Source: Isoetes taiwanensis (Eukaryota > Streptophyta > Lycopodiopsida > Isoetales > Isoetaceae). From it: DNA of 64,000 bases. The position numbers and the translations under genes were made by a program. The first letter of the stretch is position 1. Each line of letters starts with the position of its first letter. This document shows, piece after piece, positions 24,200-36,407 of the stretch. Under the pieces are notes generated by a model. The model was not told the DNA's origin. It did no database searches and was given only the letters and a program-made list of their open reading frames with translations. The stretch lies in contig JAJEKV010000063.1 of assembly GCA_021234155.1 (NCBI GenBank), positions 1,520,947 to 1,584,946 of the forward strand. Reading direction: 5' to 3'.

Positions 24200-27100
24200 T
24201 TGATCATCATTCTCATGTCGCTGTCGCCTACCCTTTTTTCTCTCGTGGCCCTCGAAAACTCGCTTTATTTTGTTTTCTCCTTCCCATGGAGCTAACCGCT
24301 AATTTTCAAAAAGGTATGTTCATTTTCAAAAAAAGTTGCCATTGTGCAGTGTACTGATGCTTGTGTTTTTGAAAGTATGACAGTGTGTGATACTATCCCA
24401 TGGAATGTTGTGATTGGAGCAATTTCTACATGTATGGCGCACAAGCATGTAGCCAGCATCTTGCTATCGGCGATGAGGATGGACATGGGATCAATATAGA
24501 ATAATGGAAGGTATCGCAAAGAATGATTACAATTGCAAAAGTAAAAAAAGTAATTGTACTCATCTGGGATCGCCCGACACCCAATGCCCATCGCCCATCG
24601 GGCATCACGCATAGGCCATCGCGCATCGTCCAACAACTCTCACCATGCGCCTAAGCCACCTATGGGAACCTCAGACTGCCTCCAAATGCACGGTAAGAGT
24701 CCCCCAAAATGTTTGATCACTTTTGCCTGACCAAATTAGCCCCAAATCAAGTGAATTTTTTGTAGTAGGTCTTGTAGAAGCTCATGCACGTTCCTTATAA
24801 CTTAATCCACCGTAAAGTTGTTAAATATTTAACTCAAACAACCTCAAAATTCTCCAATCCTGAAACTCCAAACATAGTGTTTTATCTTGTAAATTGGCAT
24901 TTGACCTCATCCCCTCTACAATTGCTCTCCAAGCTCCAACCTGATTCTTTTACTCCCAGAAGCACTTAGGCATCCGTTTTGTTATTGTCAGATAGTATTT
25001 TGACGTGACAATTCAAGCATTCAAGCACTGGTACATCACCTTTGCTCATATCAAAGAGGTAGAACTTGACCTAAGTTTTCCATGTTTTTCAAAGTGAATT
25101 TATTAGCTCCAATATTGTCTGCCACTCCATATTACCAAATATCAAGAAGGGATTCCGTCACAAGCTAGATTCTAGGACTGTTCACAAATCAATGTGCGCA
25201 CTGATCCAAATCAAAATGATCCAAGACCTTAGAGCATCTGTCAAACATAATAGAGGCCTTACAAAATAAAGCCCAGCATATGCCAGATTACATGATCATG
25301 AACTTTGAAAATGATAACCACTTCTCTGCTAACGCTGTCTTGGCCATCTTCCTTTCTTATAGAGCCACCAATCTAGTAGGTGAGCCATTCGATCTGCAAC
25401 CATTATACTCTAGGGCAGATGAGCGTCTACGTTTGGAGTAAGTGGCAAGAGTGACCGAAGAACAAGACACAACAGATAGGTTCCTCGAACACCTCGAAGA
25501 CCCAGTCGACGAACAATCATGTGAGGAGGAAGAAGCCGATGGAGAGATACAACAAATGGAGGAAAAATAACAAACACCCCAAGCAACAACACCAGTAGGG
25601 TAGACCATCATTATCTTGTTCGCAATCTTCATTCGCGGGGTATTAAGCTAACCTAGTTATCAACGACATTAGGAAACTTCCAGAATGGGCTACCGGATTG
25701 ATGAGCTTTGCTCCCTTATATGAGCATGAAGACCTCAATACCTTCGTTGACATCAATGATCAGGAGTTCCAAATGGAAGTGCAAGAAGCAGCAACATACA
25801 GAAGCATAAGCATGTCATGTGAGAATATTGTTCAGCTCACAACTTTATATGCAGTTATCAGAGCTTAGAAGGTTGCATGAATATTGAGAAAATTAGTCTG
25901 ACAATTAAAGGGGAACAGAAGGTGCAATGGATCTGCTGCTTGTGAACACTAGGCTCCATACAGGTCGAATGAAAGTCTAAGTCTAACTGTCTGTTGAAGG
26001 GAGATTTAAGTTGAAGAAGAAAGATGAGAAAAAGCTTATTGAAAGTTACCTAGGTTATGAATATGGGATATTCATAAGTTAAAGTTATAACCTAAGGTTG
26101 AAAATATGAGAAGTATGAAATTATCTTTATTATATGATATGAACGGCATCGAAGGGCTTGGAGCCAAAACCGTTGTTCAAAAGTAGTAACTTCCTGTGAA
26201 CATGGATTCCGGAAACAGATAAGGAAAAAGAAGGATCCAGAGTATTTGGGCGGTTCCATCACCGTCGGAACTGCTCATTATAAATACAATGAGAAAGCAG
26301 AAGTTGTTGACTTGAGGTTTTGGTTCGATCACAGCTACAGGGTTTTCCTGGAACAATAGGTCTTCGTAAGCTAAGGTAATGGAAGGAGTTATTTTATTTT
26401 AAGGACCATTGATTTTATCTTCAATGGTTGACTAGTGAATTTACATTGTTAGATATTGCCATTGATTTTATCTTCAATGTGTGAATATCTCAAGACTTGA
26501 TCATGTTGGAAATATGATTTGTGAGCAGTATAATCCTTAAGATCATGGTGTCATACTGTGATAACTGTTATCATTTGCATAGTGTCTAAGAAATCTATGA
26601 ACTAGGCATCTTTGTTAATAACTAGAGTTGTGAAAATAACATTGATTGCTAACTTTTCCAACATGTCAGACATGGATGGCTACCTTAGCATCATGAGCTA
26701 AGACTAGAGAGCATAATCTTCAGTCAAAAGAAGATTTCATAGCGACACAGGAGCGTATAACAAGAGGGAAGACCACCACGGCAAAAAGGGCAGTCAAGCT
26801 ATTCAATTATAGAGCACCCATGACGAGCTTCCAGCTCTCTTGCACCAGTAGAAAGAACTTCATGACTTCATCAGTTCGAAAGTCAGTGTTCATGATGAAG
26901 GAACGAGAGAAGACTTATATTATGGGAGGAACATCTCTGACTTGGAGGTCTATGCCGGCATCAAGGACAAGATCAATGAGGAGGAGTCCGAATAAGAGTT
27001 CCAAATCCAAGAATGCCTGGGAACTAAAGGAAAGACGACTTCAGCTTGAAATATCAAACATCATCGTGGGAGATAACGACTTCTAATCAAGAGACTCCAT

Positions 27101-28845
27101 CACTTTGACTGCCAAAAGGATGATGCAAAGAAGCAGGTCAAGATCAAGATTCAACATTCATGTATTGAATGGAAGAGCAAGTATGATGGAGAACAACTAG
27201 AGCCCAAGCAAAGCTTCTACTTCAAACACTTTAGAAAGTGCCCTCAAGCAAAAGACTGCTCGTCCAACGCAATGTCATGTTGAGAGACAACGCCAGTCAC
27301 GTAAGGATCAATAGTATCCCACCATGTAGAATTAGTATAAGGGCATCTTTGGGATGCAACTCTAGCTCTTGTGGCAGTGGCAACACTTGATAACCTCACG
27401 ACAAGAGTGCTCTCCACGATAGATGGAGGAACATCCAGACATCTTGAGGAACCTCTGCCATGATCTCAAGTAAAAAAATGTGAAGAATTCCTCAAGATGA
27501 CCCGACATCAACAAAACTAAACTTGTTATCATTATACTAAGTCATATAAGGGATATAAATTATTTGCTTCTATAATGTTGTTACTTTAATCTTCTACCCA
27601 TGCCGTGAAATAACAGAGGAAGCAACATCTCGAGAACCATAAATTCACCTTGTAGTAGTGATGTAGTGTGATACTGGTGACATGCTTGATGGATGGGGAT
27701 CTGCACTGATGAAGGGTACCACAACAACGGGTTATGCCCAAAATCATTCAACAAATGGGTGATAACTTTGTCAAGTACTACTATGAGTAATTACAAGTAA
27801 AGAAGGTGCACGTGTCTCCGGCGGGAGGGACCTCAATGTCCGATATAGAAGCATTCGACACCTTAAGAACGATGATAGCAGCTGAAACATCTTCGACAAA
27901 AGAAGAGCTCAAATCAATAGCCATGCTATTCAAGAACAAGAGTACATCTAGGGCAGAAACTTCTTCAATGCAAGAGTGAAGCTTCACAGATATATGGATC
28001 TATAGTCCTTGATAGCATAGCCATTAGGGAGCAGAACCATGATGCCTTATTCACCATGAAGATGCATAGGTAAAGGAGGGACAAAGGCCAGAAAACAGAA
28101 GTTGGAGAAGTGCTAGCAATCGACTAATTCCACGAGCTCCCTAGAGGCAAAATGAGGTTTGAAATGGGAGGAACGTCATCGTGTGGGACTTTAAGGGACA
28201 ACAAGGCAGCATAGCACCCTAGAAAGCAGCGATGTCCAAGCCATGAAATCGAGGGGATCAAGGAATAGGATTGCAATATCACACATGGAGAAGCAAATAG
28301 GCACATCGTCAACATACACCAACTTGCATGCAACTCGGCGAATTCAAGAATCGAAGATTCGAAGATCAATTAATGAAAAGAACGACTCCTTTGGAGTCTA
28401 GCCAAAGGAATTGCGTAAAACTCAAGAAGCACCTCCAGATAACGTTGAATATGGTGGAGGGAGATAATCATTGTCCAGGAACAAGATTAGAAAGCAGGCC
28501 GGAACACCGAAGCATCAACAACCATTGCATCCTTAGTTAGAGTGCGAAGCAAAAGCGTGTTGTGCCGTAACCAACAAGATATATTGGAGAGTTCAACATA
28601 TTGCTGAGTCTTATTGAAGTACGAGCTAGGATATAGATCTTCAATAATTGCTGCACTAGGAGGAACATCGACAACACTACCATAGAATATGTGTGCACCT
28701 CGAGTAGAGGCACTAGGGGGCCTAATAGCTTGAGTTGTAATTATAATTATGCAATCTATAGACATTACACGTATACTGAAGCATACATTCAAGGAGACCA
28801 TAGCCTCAAGCAACTCGAAAGAATGTTACCTTGTTATTTCAAGTA
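24200..28845. other. Long decayed stretch, no gene that can be named
   Basis: At 24550-24640 the words GCCCATCG/GGCATC recur as a short imperfect repeat. On the plus strand, 25250-25620 gives SANAVLAIFLSYRATNLVG, RADERLRLE and an acidic tail. Parts of 26800-27290 read like a degraded basic protein (KKQVKIKIQHSCIEWKSKYD). Stops are frequent and no retroelement or host domain is recognisable. It is best seen as old retroelement or pseudogene debris. Confidence 0.35.
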
Positions 28846-28847
28846 GG

Positions 28848-29490
28848 CAACAAGTAAGAGAACCGACCAATCCAACTTGTTCCTTAGCCATAGAACACCT
28901 ATGAGGATGGAGGTGAATCACAAGCCGGATCTGATTCAAAAATCTGCGTAGCTTGAACCTGTACCATCAAACTTCTCTGGCAAGCTGATCTCAGGCTCTG
29001 ATGGCCTCAATCTAGAGCTAGAGATACCCCCCATCTCCTTATTATCTAATTGCAACTGCTGATACACTTGCATAAGCTGCTGCATCTGCTGTAACAAGGA
29101 TGAAATTACTCCATAGGTAAAAACACCAAAAATGGATAAAAAAATATTTAGACTCAGGAAACACAAACTGGTAATGGATTCCGGCTCAAACTGTCATGAA
29201 CCTACGTGAACATAAAAGGAAATATGCGAGAAATACATAAAGAATAGGTTGGAATAGTCGAAATACTTGATATAACTAAGTAGAATAGAAGGATTAGAGC
29301 TAGAAGGCTCAAGACCGGCGTTGAACTAAAATGGTCAACAAGAATGAGACTCCTCTATATATCCTTAGATCATTGGTCAGGATCACACCACTCGGACGAG
29401 ATTGTGCCAAATGTTGCACATGCACCTAGATTCTGAAATGTTCCAAAACCTCCTAGAAACGGATACGCATATGAGGGAGATGCAAGGTAA
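28848..29490 (-). mobile_element. Second, truncated copy of the chromovirus: LTR 3' part and gag start
   Basis: Read on the minus strand, 29490-29196 matches the downstream part of the LTR at 37730-38242 (TTCTAGGAGGTTTTGGAA, the TATATA region, AACGCC-GTCTTGAGCC, AGGTTCATGACA). After the LTR comes TTTGAGCCGGAATCC, then gag with SLLQQMQQLMQ and RPSEPEISLPEKFDGT, as in the full copy (LSEPKISLPEKFDGT). Homology stops near 28848. A one-base loss follows the gag ATG. Compared with the full copy it is more decayed. Confidence 0.8.
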
Positions 29491-29499
29491 TATCCTTAA

Positions 29500-29835
29500 G
29501 GAATCTAGATAGCTCAGTTGGCAAAGGTATATATCTTGCAACTACCTTTTGGCCTTGTGCAACTACCTTTTTGTCATAGAAACTGCCGCTTTGAGATGAA
29601 TTATGCTATGTAGCATAATAACTGGGGGTTTCAAGGGGATCTAATTTGGATGTATAAGCGAATATACTTGAAATCATAGACCATACCTCTAACACAATTG
29701 AATAAAAAAAGGGGAAAAGGAAAGAAAACTAAATTCAACAGAAAAAATAATGGTGTTACCTTGCTAGTTGGATTACTCTTATTAGGACATTGAATTGATT
29801 TGATAGAGGTTCGAGTTCTCATATTTTATATTCCA
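29500..29835 (+). other. Separated tRNA-like A and B boxes
   Basis: TAGCTCAGTTGG (29511-29522) is a perfect A-box/D-arm motif and GAGGTTCGAGTTCTC (about 29806-29820) a good B box, on the same strand but nearly 300 bases apart. A functional tRNA or SINE head has them about 30 to 60 bases apart. This is either an interrupted SINE head or two unrelated relics. No retroposon tail follows. Confidence 0.3.
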
Positions 29836-30282
29836 AAAGATTAGGTGCACCATATTTCGTATTTCAAAATCAAAACAGAGGCCCCAACATATGCTCTGAG
29901 CTGTAGGATTGAAGAATCTGACGAACAAGGTAGTCCAAGGCTCATCTTCTTTAGTATGCAGCGAAATCAAAGGCTATGGTTTTTAAGGTCCAATATAATA
30001 GATGCAGTAAATGCATTACTAGTTATGATAAAGGAACTCCCACCTCAAATGGCTTTCGAGAAAAAAACTTCATAGTAATGAGCCTACTGAGGAATATGTA
30101 CACATCAAATTGCCTACCCTTGGGGTCTTAGTTTAAGCAATTGTGTATATTTCTCTAGCACCATCAATATATAAGATGCTAGTGCAACCACTTCATATGT
30201 CTATAGATGATAACCCGGGTCTTGCCCATTGATCCATTCTTCTGGTTTAGAGCAAGGCGATGAAAAGAAGACATGCTTAAAC
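29836..30282. other. No gene recognised
   Basis: AT-rich sequence. The plus-strand open frame at 29845-30075 has no family motif and no plausible splice context. I see nothing else. Confidence 0.3.
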
Positions 30283-30342
30283 CTTGGCCAGCTTGCTTTC
30301 ATTCTTTAACTCTTTTAGAATAGCCAACAACGATTCTAGTTC

Positions 30343-30510
30343 CTCCATGTTTGGTTTAGTGGCTAATCCATTGAGTTAGCAATTAAAAGATCTTATGTTC
30401 AAGTCTCTGGGGGTTTGTCATATATTTTTATGTTCTCACGAATGCTGCCAATGTGGCATATGTTCTCACGAATGCTGCCAATGTGGCATGACGTAAAAAT
30501 ACTATCTATC
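30343..30510 (+). mobile_element. SINE-like element with (TATC)n tail
   Basis: The head has TAGTGGCTAATCCATTGAG and the B-box-like GTTCAAGTCTC. The 3' part repeats a 30-base unit twice (TGTTCTCACGAATGCTGCCA...), each with the stem-loop TGCCA-ATG-TGGCA (30476-30488 in the last unit). It ends TGACGTAAAAATAC plus (TATC)n. The 3' end matches 7134-7190 on the other strand. A direct repeat of about 50 bases (30283-30332 and 30556-30605) lies outside it, too long for a target duplication, so a local duplication is likely. Confidence 0.6.
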
Positions 30511-30619
30511 TATCTCTTTTTTCCCCTTTTTTTCCCCCTCGCTTTGGAAGCATCTTTGGCCACTTGCTTCTCATTCTTTACTCTCTTAGAATAATCAACA
30601 ACAATTCTATTGCAGGTTG

Positions 30620-32300
30620 CTTTTGCTTCAATACTAGTTCTTTAAGCTGCTGTATTTTGTGGTGCTAGTGAAGTGATGACACCAGCACCTACCTTGCTCT
30701 AGGATAGTGTTTCGATATGGAGATGAGATGTTGTGGACAATAGCTTTTTAGATTTGAGAACTCAGTTTTGCTCAATCTTGTGTTGTCCCAAAAAAAAAAA
30801 AAAAAATCTTTTTTTCCTAGCGCTTTGGAGTTGGATGACAAGCATTTCAAGTTGGCAACCTAACCAGGTATGTATAAATTTTCTTTATTTTCTATCACCA
30901 TCTTCAGATTCGATTCATGAGGAGCATACTTCATGTATTTTAATATTACTATATATAGATGTAAAGGTTCCAATTCCAATAGCTATCATAAGCATTGTGT
31001 ATTTTATGTTTTTAAGTTTAGGTTTTAGGTGTGTGTGTTTTATACACTTAAATCTTGATTTTTAAGGTTTTAGATCTACAGGTTATCATGACTTGATCCC
31101 TAGAATATTCACCATGATCTTAGACCAAATGGGCCAAATCTAACTATAATGGATTTCATAAGCTCAATTAAAATTTAAACTTGAAATTTCTACTAATCAG
31201 CCTAAAAGATGGCCAAGAAAGGACTATGCTAAGATGGCAAAAAAACTTTAGTAGCCCACCATGGCTCATCCATAAGGGGCGTTTAAATCGCTTTTAGAAA
31301 TGGCCCATCTAAAAAGAGCTTAGAATTTGCTTTTACACTATCAGCCGACTATGGCCCATCCCAAAAGGGCTTGCATATTTAGAGTTTGGGCCATATATAA
31401 GACACTTATGGCCAAGGTTTGGTAATGAGCTCGAGGGGTATCTTTGTGGTTGGGAGAAGACTAGGATTTGCTGGTTATAACAATAAACTCGAGGGCATTC
31501 AATATGAGTTTTGCTTGTGATTTGAAAAAGAATGTCTCAATCCCTAAAACATTCACCATGATCTTAGCTAGAAAGGCCAAATTTAAAAGTGACGGATTGA
31601 ATTCAAATTTAAACTTCTGTATATAGGGAAGGCAATCTACACCATGATCTTAGCTAGAAAGGCCAAATTTAAAAGTGATGGATTGAATTCAAATTTAAAC
31701 TTCCGTATAAAGGGAATGCAAGTAGATTGCCTTTCCTATTACATTACATAGAAAACACTTAAAATCATTCTACGCCCATAAAAACCTTCAAAATGCAAGG
31801 TATGTTCTTGGAATGCAGGGTAAAAGGGCCGAACTGTAGGGTAAATCCTGAAAATGCATGTAGAAACGTTGCAGCAGCCCACCGTAGTAGCTTTGTCGTT
31901 CAGCAAAATTTTTTACTTTGCATTCTTGTTTTGAAACACCACCACATGGCATGCTTCTACTGGCAGATGCGACAGAATGATTCTTAAGTGTTTTTTACGA
32001 GTTACAAACATCTATGCATGTTTCCAAAAATATACAAACAAACATGCATGTACACTCTTCAGCTCGCATTGATCTTTTATCTAAAGACTTAGGTTGACTT
32101 GCAAGACCACTTCATTGCAAGAGTTGGCTAAAAAACTTCATTGAAAGCATAAGATCCTTCTAGCTTTCCCAATTATTATTCAGAAACAAGTTTACACATT
32201 TTTTTGGGAGAGCCTCTTTGAAGAGGCTCGATCAATGACATATAAACATGATGATCAACATTAAAAAACAAATATGGTAGAATTCCACTTGCCAAATAAC
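30620..32300. other. Non-coding; tandem duplication at 31553-31720
   Basis: Two adjacent copies of an 84-base unit (31553-31636, 31637-31720) share CATGATCTTAGCTAGAAAGG and GATTGAATTCAAATTTAAAC with few differences. A third, more diverged relative lies near 31108-31190. Short A-runs occur near 30788. No gene or domain was recognised. Confidence 0.55.
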
Positions 32301-32305
32301 AACAA

Positions 32306-33131
32306 TCAGCCGGCCTCTCCAACGCTTGCAGGATTGTCCACAGCTGATACATGTACTAGAGTTAAGAACTGAATTAAATTGAAACAAAAAAAACCAATAA
32401 AATAAAACATAAAATAGAAAAGAACTTATATGTACCATGTTCAGCCTTGGCATCTTTGCCTCTGTTCTTAAGTTCAGGGACACCAGCCTCTACAGCTTTA
32501 TCCCCTCTAAAATCTTCATGGAAAGGATTCGCATCCGTGTCGCGATACCGCTGTCCATAAGCTTCATCAGAACAATGGCTAGCATATTTCTCACCGTATG
32601 CCTGGTGCATCTGATCAGTCCTAAAATACCCAAAACCAACATCACAAATTATGACCCCAAAAAAAAAATAGGACGAGATTCTACAAGCATGAAAATTGAA
32701 GCAGAGCCAGATCAAGAAACTAAGATGCAATTCAAGAATTGGCTGTCCATAAGCTTCATCAGAAGAATGGCTGGCATATTTCTCACCATATGCCTGGTGC
32801 ATCTGATCAGTCCTAAAATACCCAAAACCAAACATCACAAATATGCCCCAAAGAAAAAAGTTGGGACGAAATTCTACAAGCATAAAAATTGAAGCAGAGC
32901 CAGATCAAGAAACTAAGATACAAGCAAGGATAGCAGAAAAGCTCGATGAAATACTTACCCAGATTTAGGGGGATCCTCGTCTTTGGGGATGCCTTCTTTA
33001 GGCTTATCTTCTTCCATGCCTGCGCTACAAAAGGTGCGGCTTTGCTGTGCAAACGCAATGCCGCTTTTTAAGCACAACAGCTTCCTATTTTGAGCGAATA
33101 TGGCAGCGGGCAATACAGCAGATTTGATCAT
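32306..33131 (-). CDS. Small conserved-looking protein, probably mitochondrial, three exons
   Basis: Exons on the minus strand at 32959-33131, 32436-32620 and 32306-32355 have GT/AG borders and matching phases and give 135 codons plus a stop. The N-terminus (MIKSAVLPAAIFAQNRKLL, then QQSRTFCSAG) is basic and hydrophobic, lacks acidic residues and ends in an R-x-F-C/S pattern, as in mitochondrial presequences. The mature part is very hydrophilic (ANPFHEDFRGDKAVEAG, PELKNRGKDAKAEH) and has no membrane segment or known catalytic motif. I do not recognise the family. The next upstream ATG in frame is absent, which supports the start. A partial duplicate of exon 2 lies in intron 1. Confidence 0.75.
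32743..32812 (-). pseudogene. Partial duplicate of exon 2 in intron 1
   Basis: About 190 bases are tandemly duplicated (roughly 32550-32740 and 32741-32930). They include the 3' part of the intron, its acceptor and the first 70 bases of exon 2 (TDQMHQAYGEKYASH, SDEAYGQ). The duplicate has an intact acceptor (TTTTAG/GACTG) but no donor: after the last shared codon the intron sequence resumes with CC. Used as an exon it would add a run-on into intron sequence, so it is probably skipped. Confidence 0.7.
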
Positions 33132-33349
33132 GCTTCCCTTTCGTGTAGCCCAAGAAGCCGCTTGTGTTAGAGCTTTGAAATTTGTATTGCGTGTTTCTTT
33201 GCATGCTCGACTTGTGGCCCGCTTTATCGGACGGCCCTGCTTGCTCCTTGAATAACATAGATAGATCAACGTCTTAGAATTACGAGCATATTTATGGTGA
33301 CTTTTCTCTATCGTAAACCAACCTTTTCACAATTCGTTTGGTATTTGAG

Positions 33350-35800
33350 AAGGAAGTATATTTTAATATCCGCGGAGGCCAAACTTGACCTATGAGACGG
33401 TACATGCAGTACACAAAGCAGATAAAACCACACCAAAAAGACAAATGCTACTATACAATGTGTCCCTACTACTGGGATGAAAAAAACCCCACATGGGAGG
33501 AAAAACCCTGGTAGTAGGCTCTCAGATCCCTTGTCCTGTAAGGGGTTCTCTGACGGTAGAGACTTGCAAAATGTAGGATGCGAGACGTGCAACCATTGGC
33601 GATGCCGGCAATTGAATTGATGCGGGTGGTGCGAGAGCATCTAAGATCGGCATGTGTTGCTTTCGAATATGCGTATATATGCGGACACTCTTGCGAGCAT
33701 GGTGCTCATCCCTCTTGTCGCATGTGGCAACACCGGGCATATTCTCTCATCTTGGGGATTCTCGCCCTCCATCGTAGTCCAACGACTGTTTCAATTACGA
33801 GATGATGGGACCCCCGTCCTCCACGGAGGCAATAGCTCTGTTTCTTCATAGATATATGCGCTTTCAAATCTTGGTGTGGGCCATGTTCGGTGTTGGATTA
33901 ACTTGCGTGTGGTAGTGCTGTTTTAGGCTTTGCACGAGTGGGTCGCATCCCGAGTGGTGGCAAAGCGCTCATTGGTGTGTGCGACTGTCCACGGGCATCG
34001 AGGCATAGCCACAATCTGGCGGTAGTCTATAGACCACGTTGCGAACCACCCACGACCGGTGCTCTGCCATACCCTCTTTGGTCGTTGTGGCTCTTGTGCC
34101 AATAACAAAGCCCTCGGGGGGAAGGCGTTGTGCATCCATCTTTGGTGACCTTGTGGAAATATGCAAGATGTCTGCGCATAGCGGAATGTTGCAGGGGCCA
34201 GAACCCAGTCTCATATAGCATGTCCTTGATACCTAGGCTGTATGTTAAGAAGGCCTTTTGCACCCTCTCTAGCTTATCCCAGGTGTTCTTGCTAATTGCT
34301 GGACCCCAGACCTCTACCCCATACAACAATCTTGGTTCAACAAGTGTTACGAGCAGGTGTGCTCTCGTGCCCGCCATTACATAGGTCTGATACAGTAGCG
34401 GCTATTACGCATAGCATCTGAGGGCTTTCCATCCATGTTGACCCGTCTTTCCACACAGTCATCCCATAACATGTTAGCGCAAAAGTCGATTCCTAGATAT
34501 TTGAAGGTCCTTACAACATCCACCTTCTGTTCTCTGTAATAGAGATCTGGGATATCATGCTGCGAGGAGAGGACTGCGGGGAGCTTAGTTTTCTCGCGGG
34601 TTCACCGTCATTCCTGTTGTGTCACAGAACCCACTAAGAGCGTCCAAATGCTGTTGCATACTCCTGGCTGTATGGGATAGCAAGTCTACATCGTTAGCAT
34701 AGAGCAATTCCCTTATCTTTGTATGCCTCACGGTAGGCTGCGGGCCACCCCCCATGTTCTTGCATCCGGTCTCCAACTTGTCAATGTAGAGACCAAAGGC
34801 GTTGGAGATAGCGGACATCCTGTTTAACCCCTATGGTGCTAGCAACTTCGGCCGATCACGATGCGGGCAATGCGGCATATATCCCATCATAGAGTCTATA
34901 GATGACATTTTGTAAGTCCTGTGGGGCATGCGGCACTGCAAATCTTTGCCACAACAGTCCCGAGGGACCGTATCATATGCCATTTTGAAATCTCACGAAA
35001 CAAAGAAGACAGTCACGCCGGCGCATTGCGTAGTAGCTTCTATAAGGATTAGAGTGAATATATGGTCGATTGTGGAGGGGGCGTATGAAACCCGATGCGG
35101 CCAAGCAGACGCGCCTCCAACTTCCCTCCCACCGAAGTTAACTTCTTCTCCACCACACACCGCTAAAAGCCTTGCGAGTAATGGGCTCACCATGATCATG
35201 GGGTAGTTCAGCCGAATCATCCCTATTACACGCCTTTACGAATTGGGGTGACCTTGCTAACCATCCACTCCGAGGGAGGCCCTCCCTTATGGCACGGTTA
35301 ATGATGTTTTGCCGAGGCCCTAGCAAAGTTGGCCCACCCCATTTCAATAACTCGGCTTGAAGTCCCTGCAAGTCCTTCGCTTTGCCATTAGCCAGATGTC
35401 TAAGGCCCTGTTGGATGTCTTCCTCCGTGAGCTGCAGCATTTCTCCTACGATCACGGAACCCCCTTTTTGCCTCTGGGGGATCATATAACTCCTCCAAGC
35501 GATGCATCCACTGGTCTATGGTAATATTGCCGGGTGGTTGATGCCTCTTGTACAACACCCTACGCCAGAAGGCTTTCGGCTCGGTCATCAACAAATCAAA
35601 CATGCGCTGCTGATGGTCTGCAATGTACGTATGCTTTTTGGATTTCAAGAATGCTCTATAGTCCTGAATGGCCTGCTGCTGCAGCTGTGGAACTGAGACG
35701 AGGCGCAGTTGGGTATTTTGGAAGGGTATTCCAAAATAAAGCTGTGACATTGTTATTATCACACCCTTTATGACCTCAAACCAAAAATACAACACACCTT
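33350..35800 (-). pseudogene. LINE family f1, 5'-truncated and broken
   Basis: Minus-strand non-LTR retrotransposon. From the 5' side: a helical linker (LQQQAIQDYRAFLKSKKHT), the RT start (LANGKAKDLQGLQAELLKWG), the catalytic site degraded to YANDVDLL with MQQHLDALSGFCDTTGMTVN, and the thumb region (YGVEVWGPAISKNTWDKLER). Several frameshifts and stops occur, and the RT is largely missing between about 34830 and 35200. The 3' UTR has GGGGTTTTTTTCATCCC and ends with the stem-loop GGTC-AAGTTT-GGCC (33377-33390), TCCGCGGATATTAAAA and a short CTTCCTTC tail. It is related to 57720-58616. Confidence 0.8.
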
Positions 35801-36370
35801 AATAACTTGGCCCTCAAGTTTTATAGCCAAGACCAGATCTAAGTCGTTGGTTGCAGTGGTGTTACCCACCAGTAACAAATTGAAAAGCAAATAAACACCT
35901 AGCTTGTTATGTCAAATCCGTGAACACCTAGCTTGTTATAGAAAGCAACACAAAACCACCATAAAACTCTCGGCCCAGTTTGTTAAGGCAGATAACATCC
36001 TAGAACTTAGATGTTATGATGCCCTAAACAAACTCGGGCCTCTGGGCCTCATATCTTGTAATAGGGTATACCACCCTAGGGTGTTATCTCTCTCATAATT
36101 AAAGTTGTTCTTCCACTACATAAAATAAGACACCAACAAAATGCTAGTAGAAAACCATCGATGCATGTCTTATGTTAATAATATAATCAACCTATGTGAC
36201 ATTATCTTATTTATTGTCTTAAAAGGAGGAACCAAACCCGCCCAAATCTAAATGGGACATGTGTTATTTTTAGTATTAGAAGACACCACCACAATGGAAA
36301 GTCACTCTTAGTAACAACCCCTCCCATTGTCAGGCATAAGCAAAGATGGAAATTAAAGGGCTGCCAATAT

Positions 36371-36407
<37 letters not shown>

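Noticed and set aside
29511..29522. tRNA gene
   Set aside because: The A box is perfect but no acceptor stem, anticodon arm or nearby B box can be folded. Only a relic is supported.
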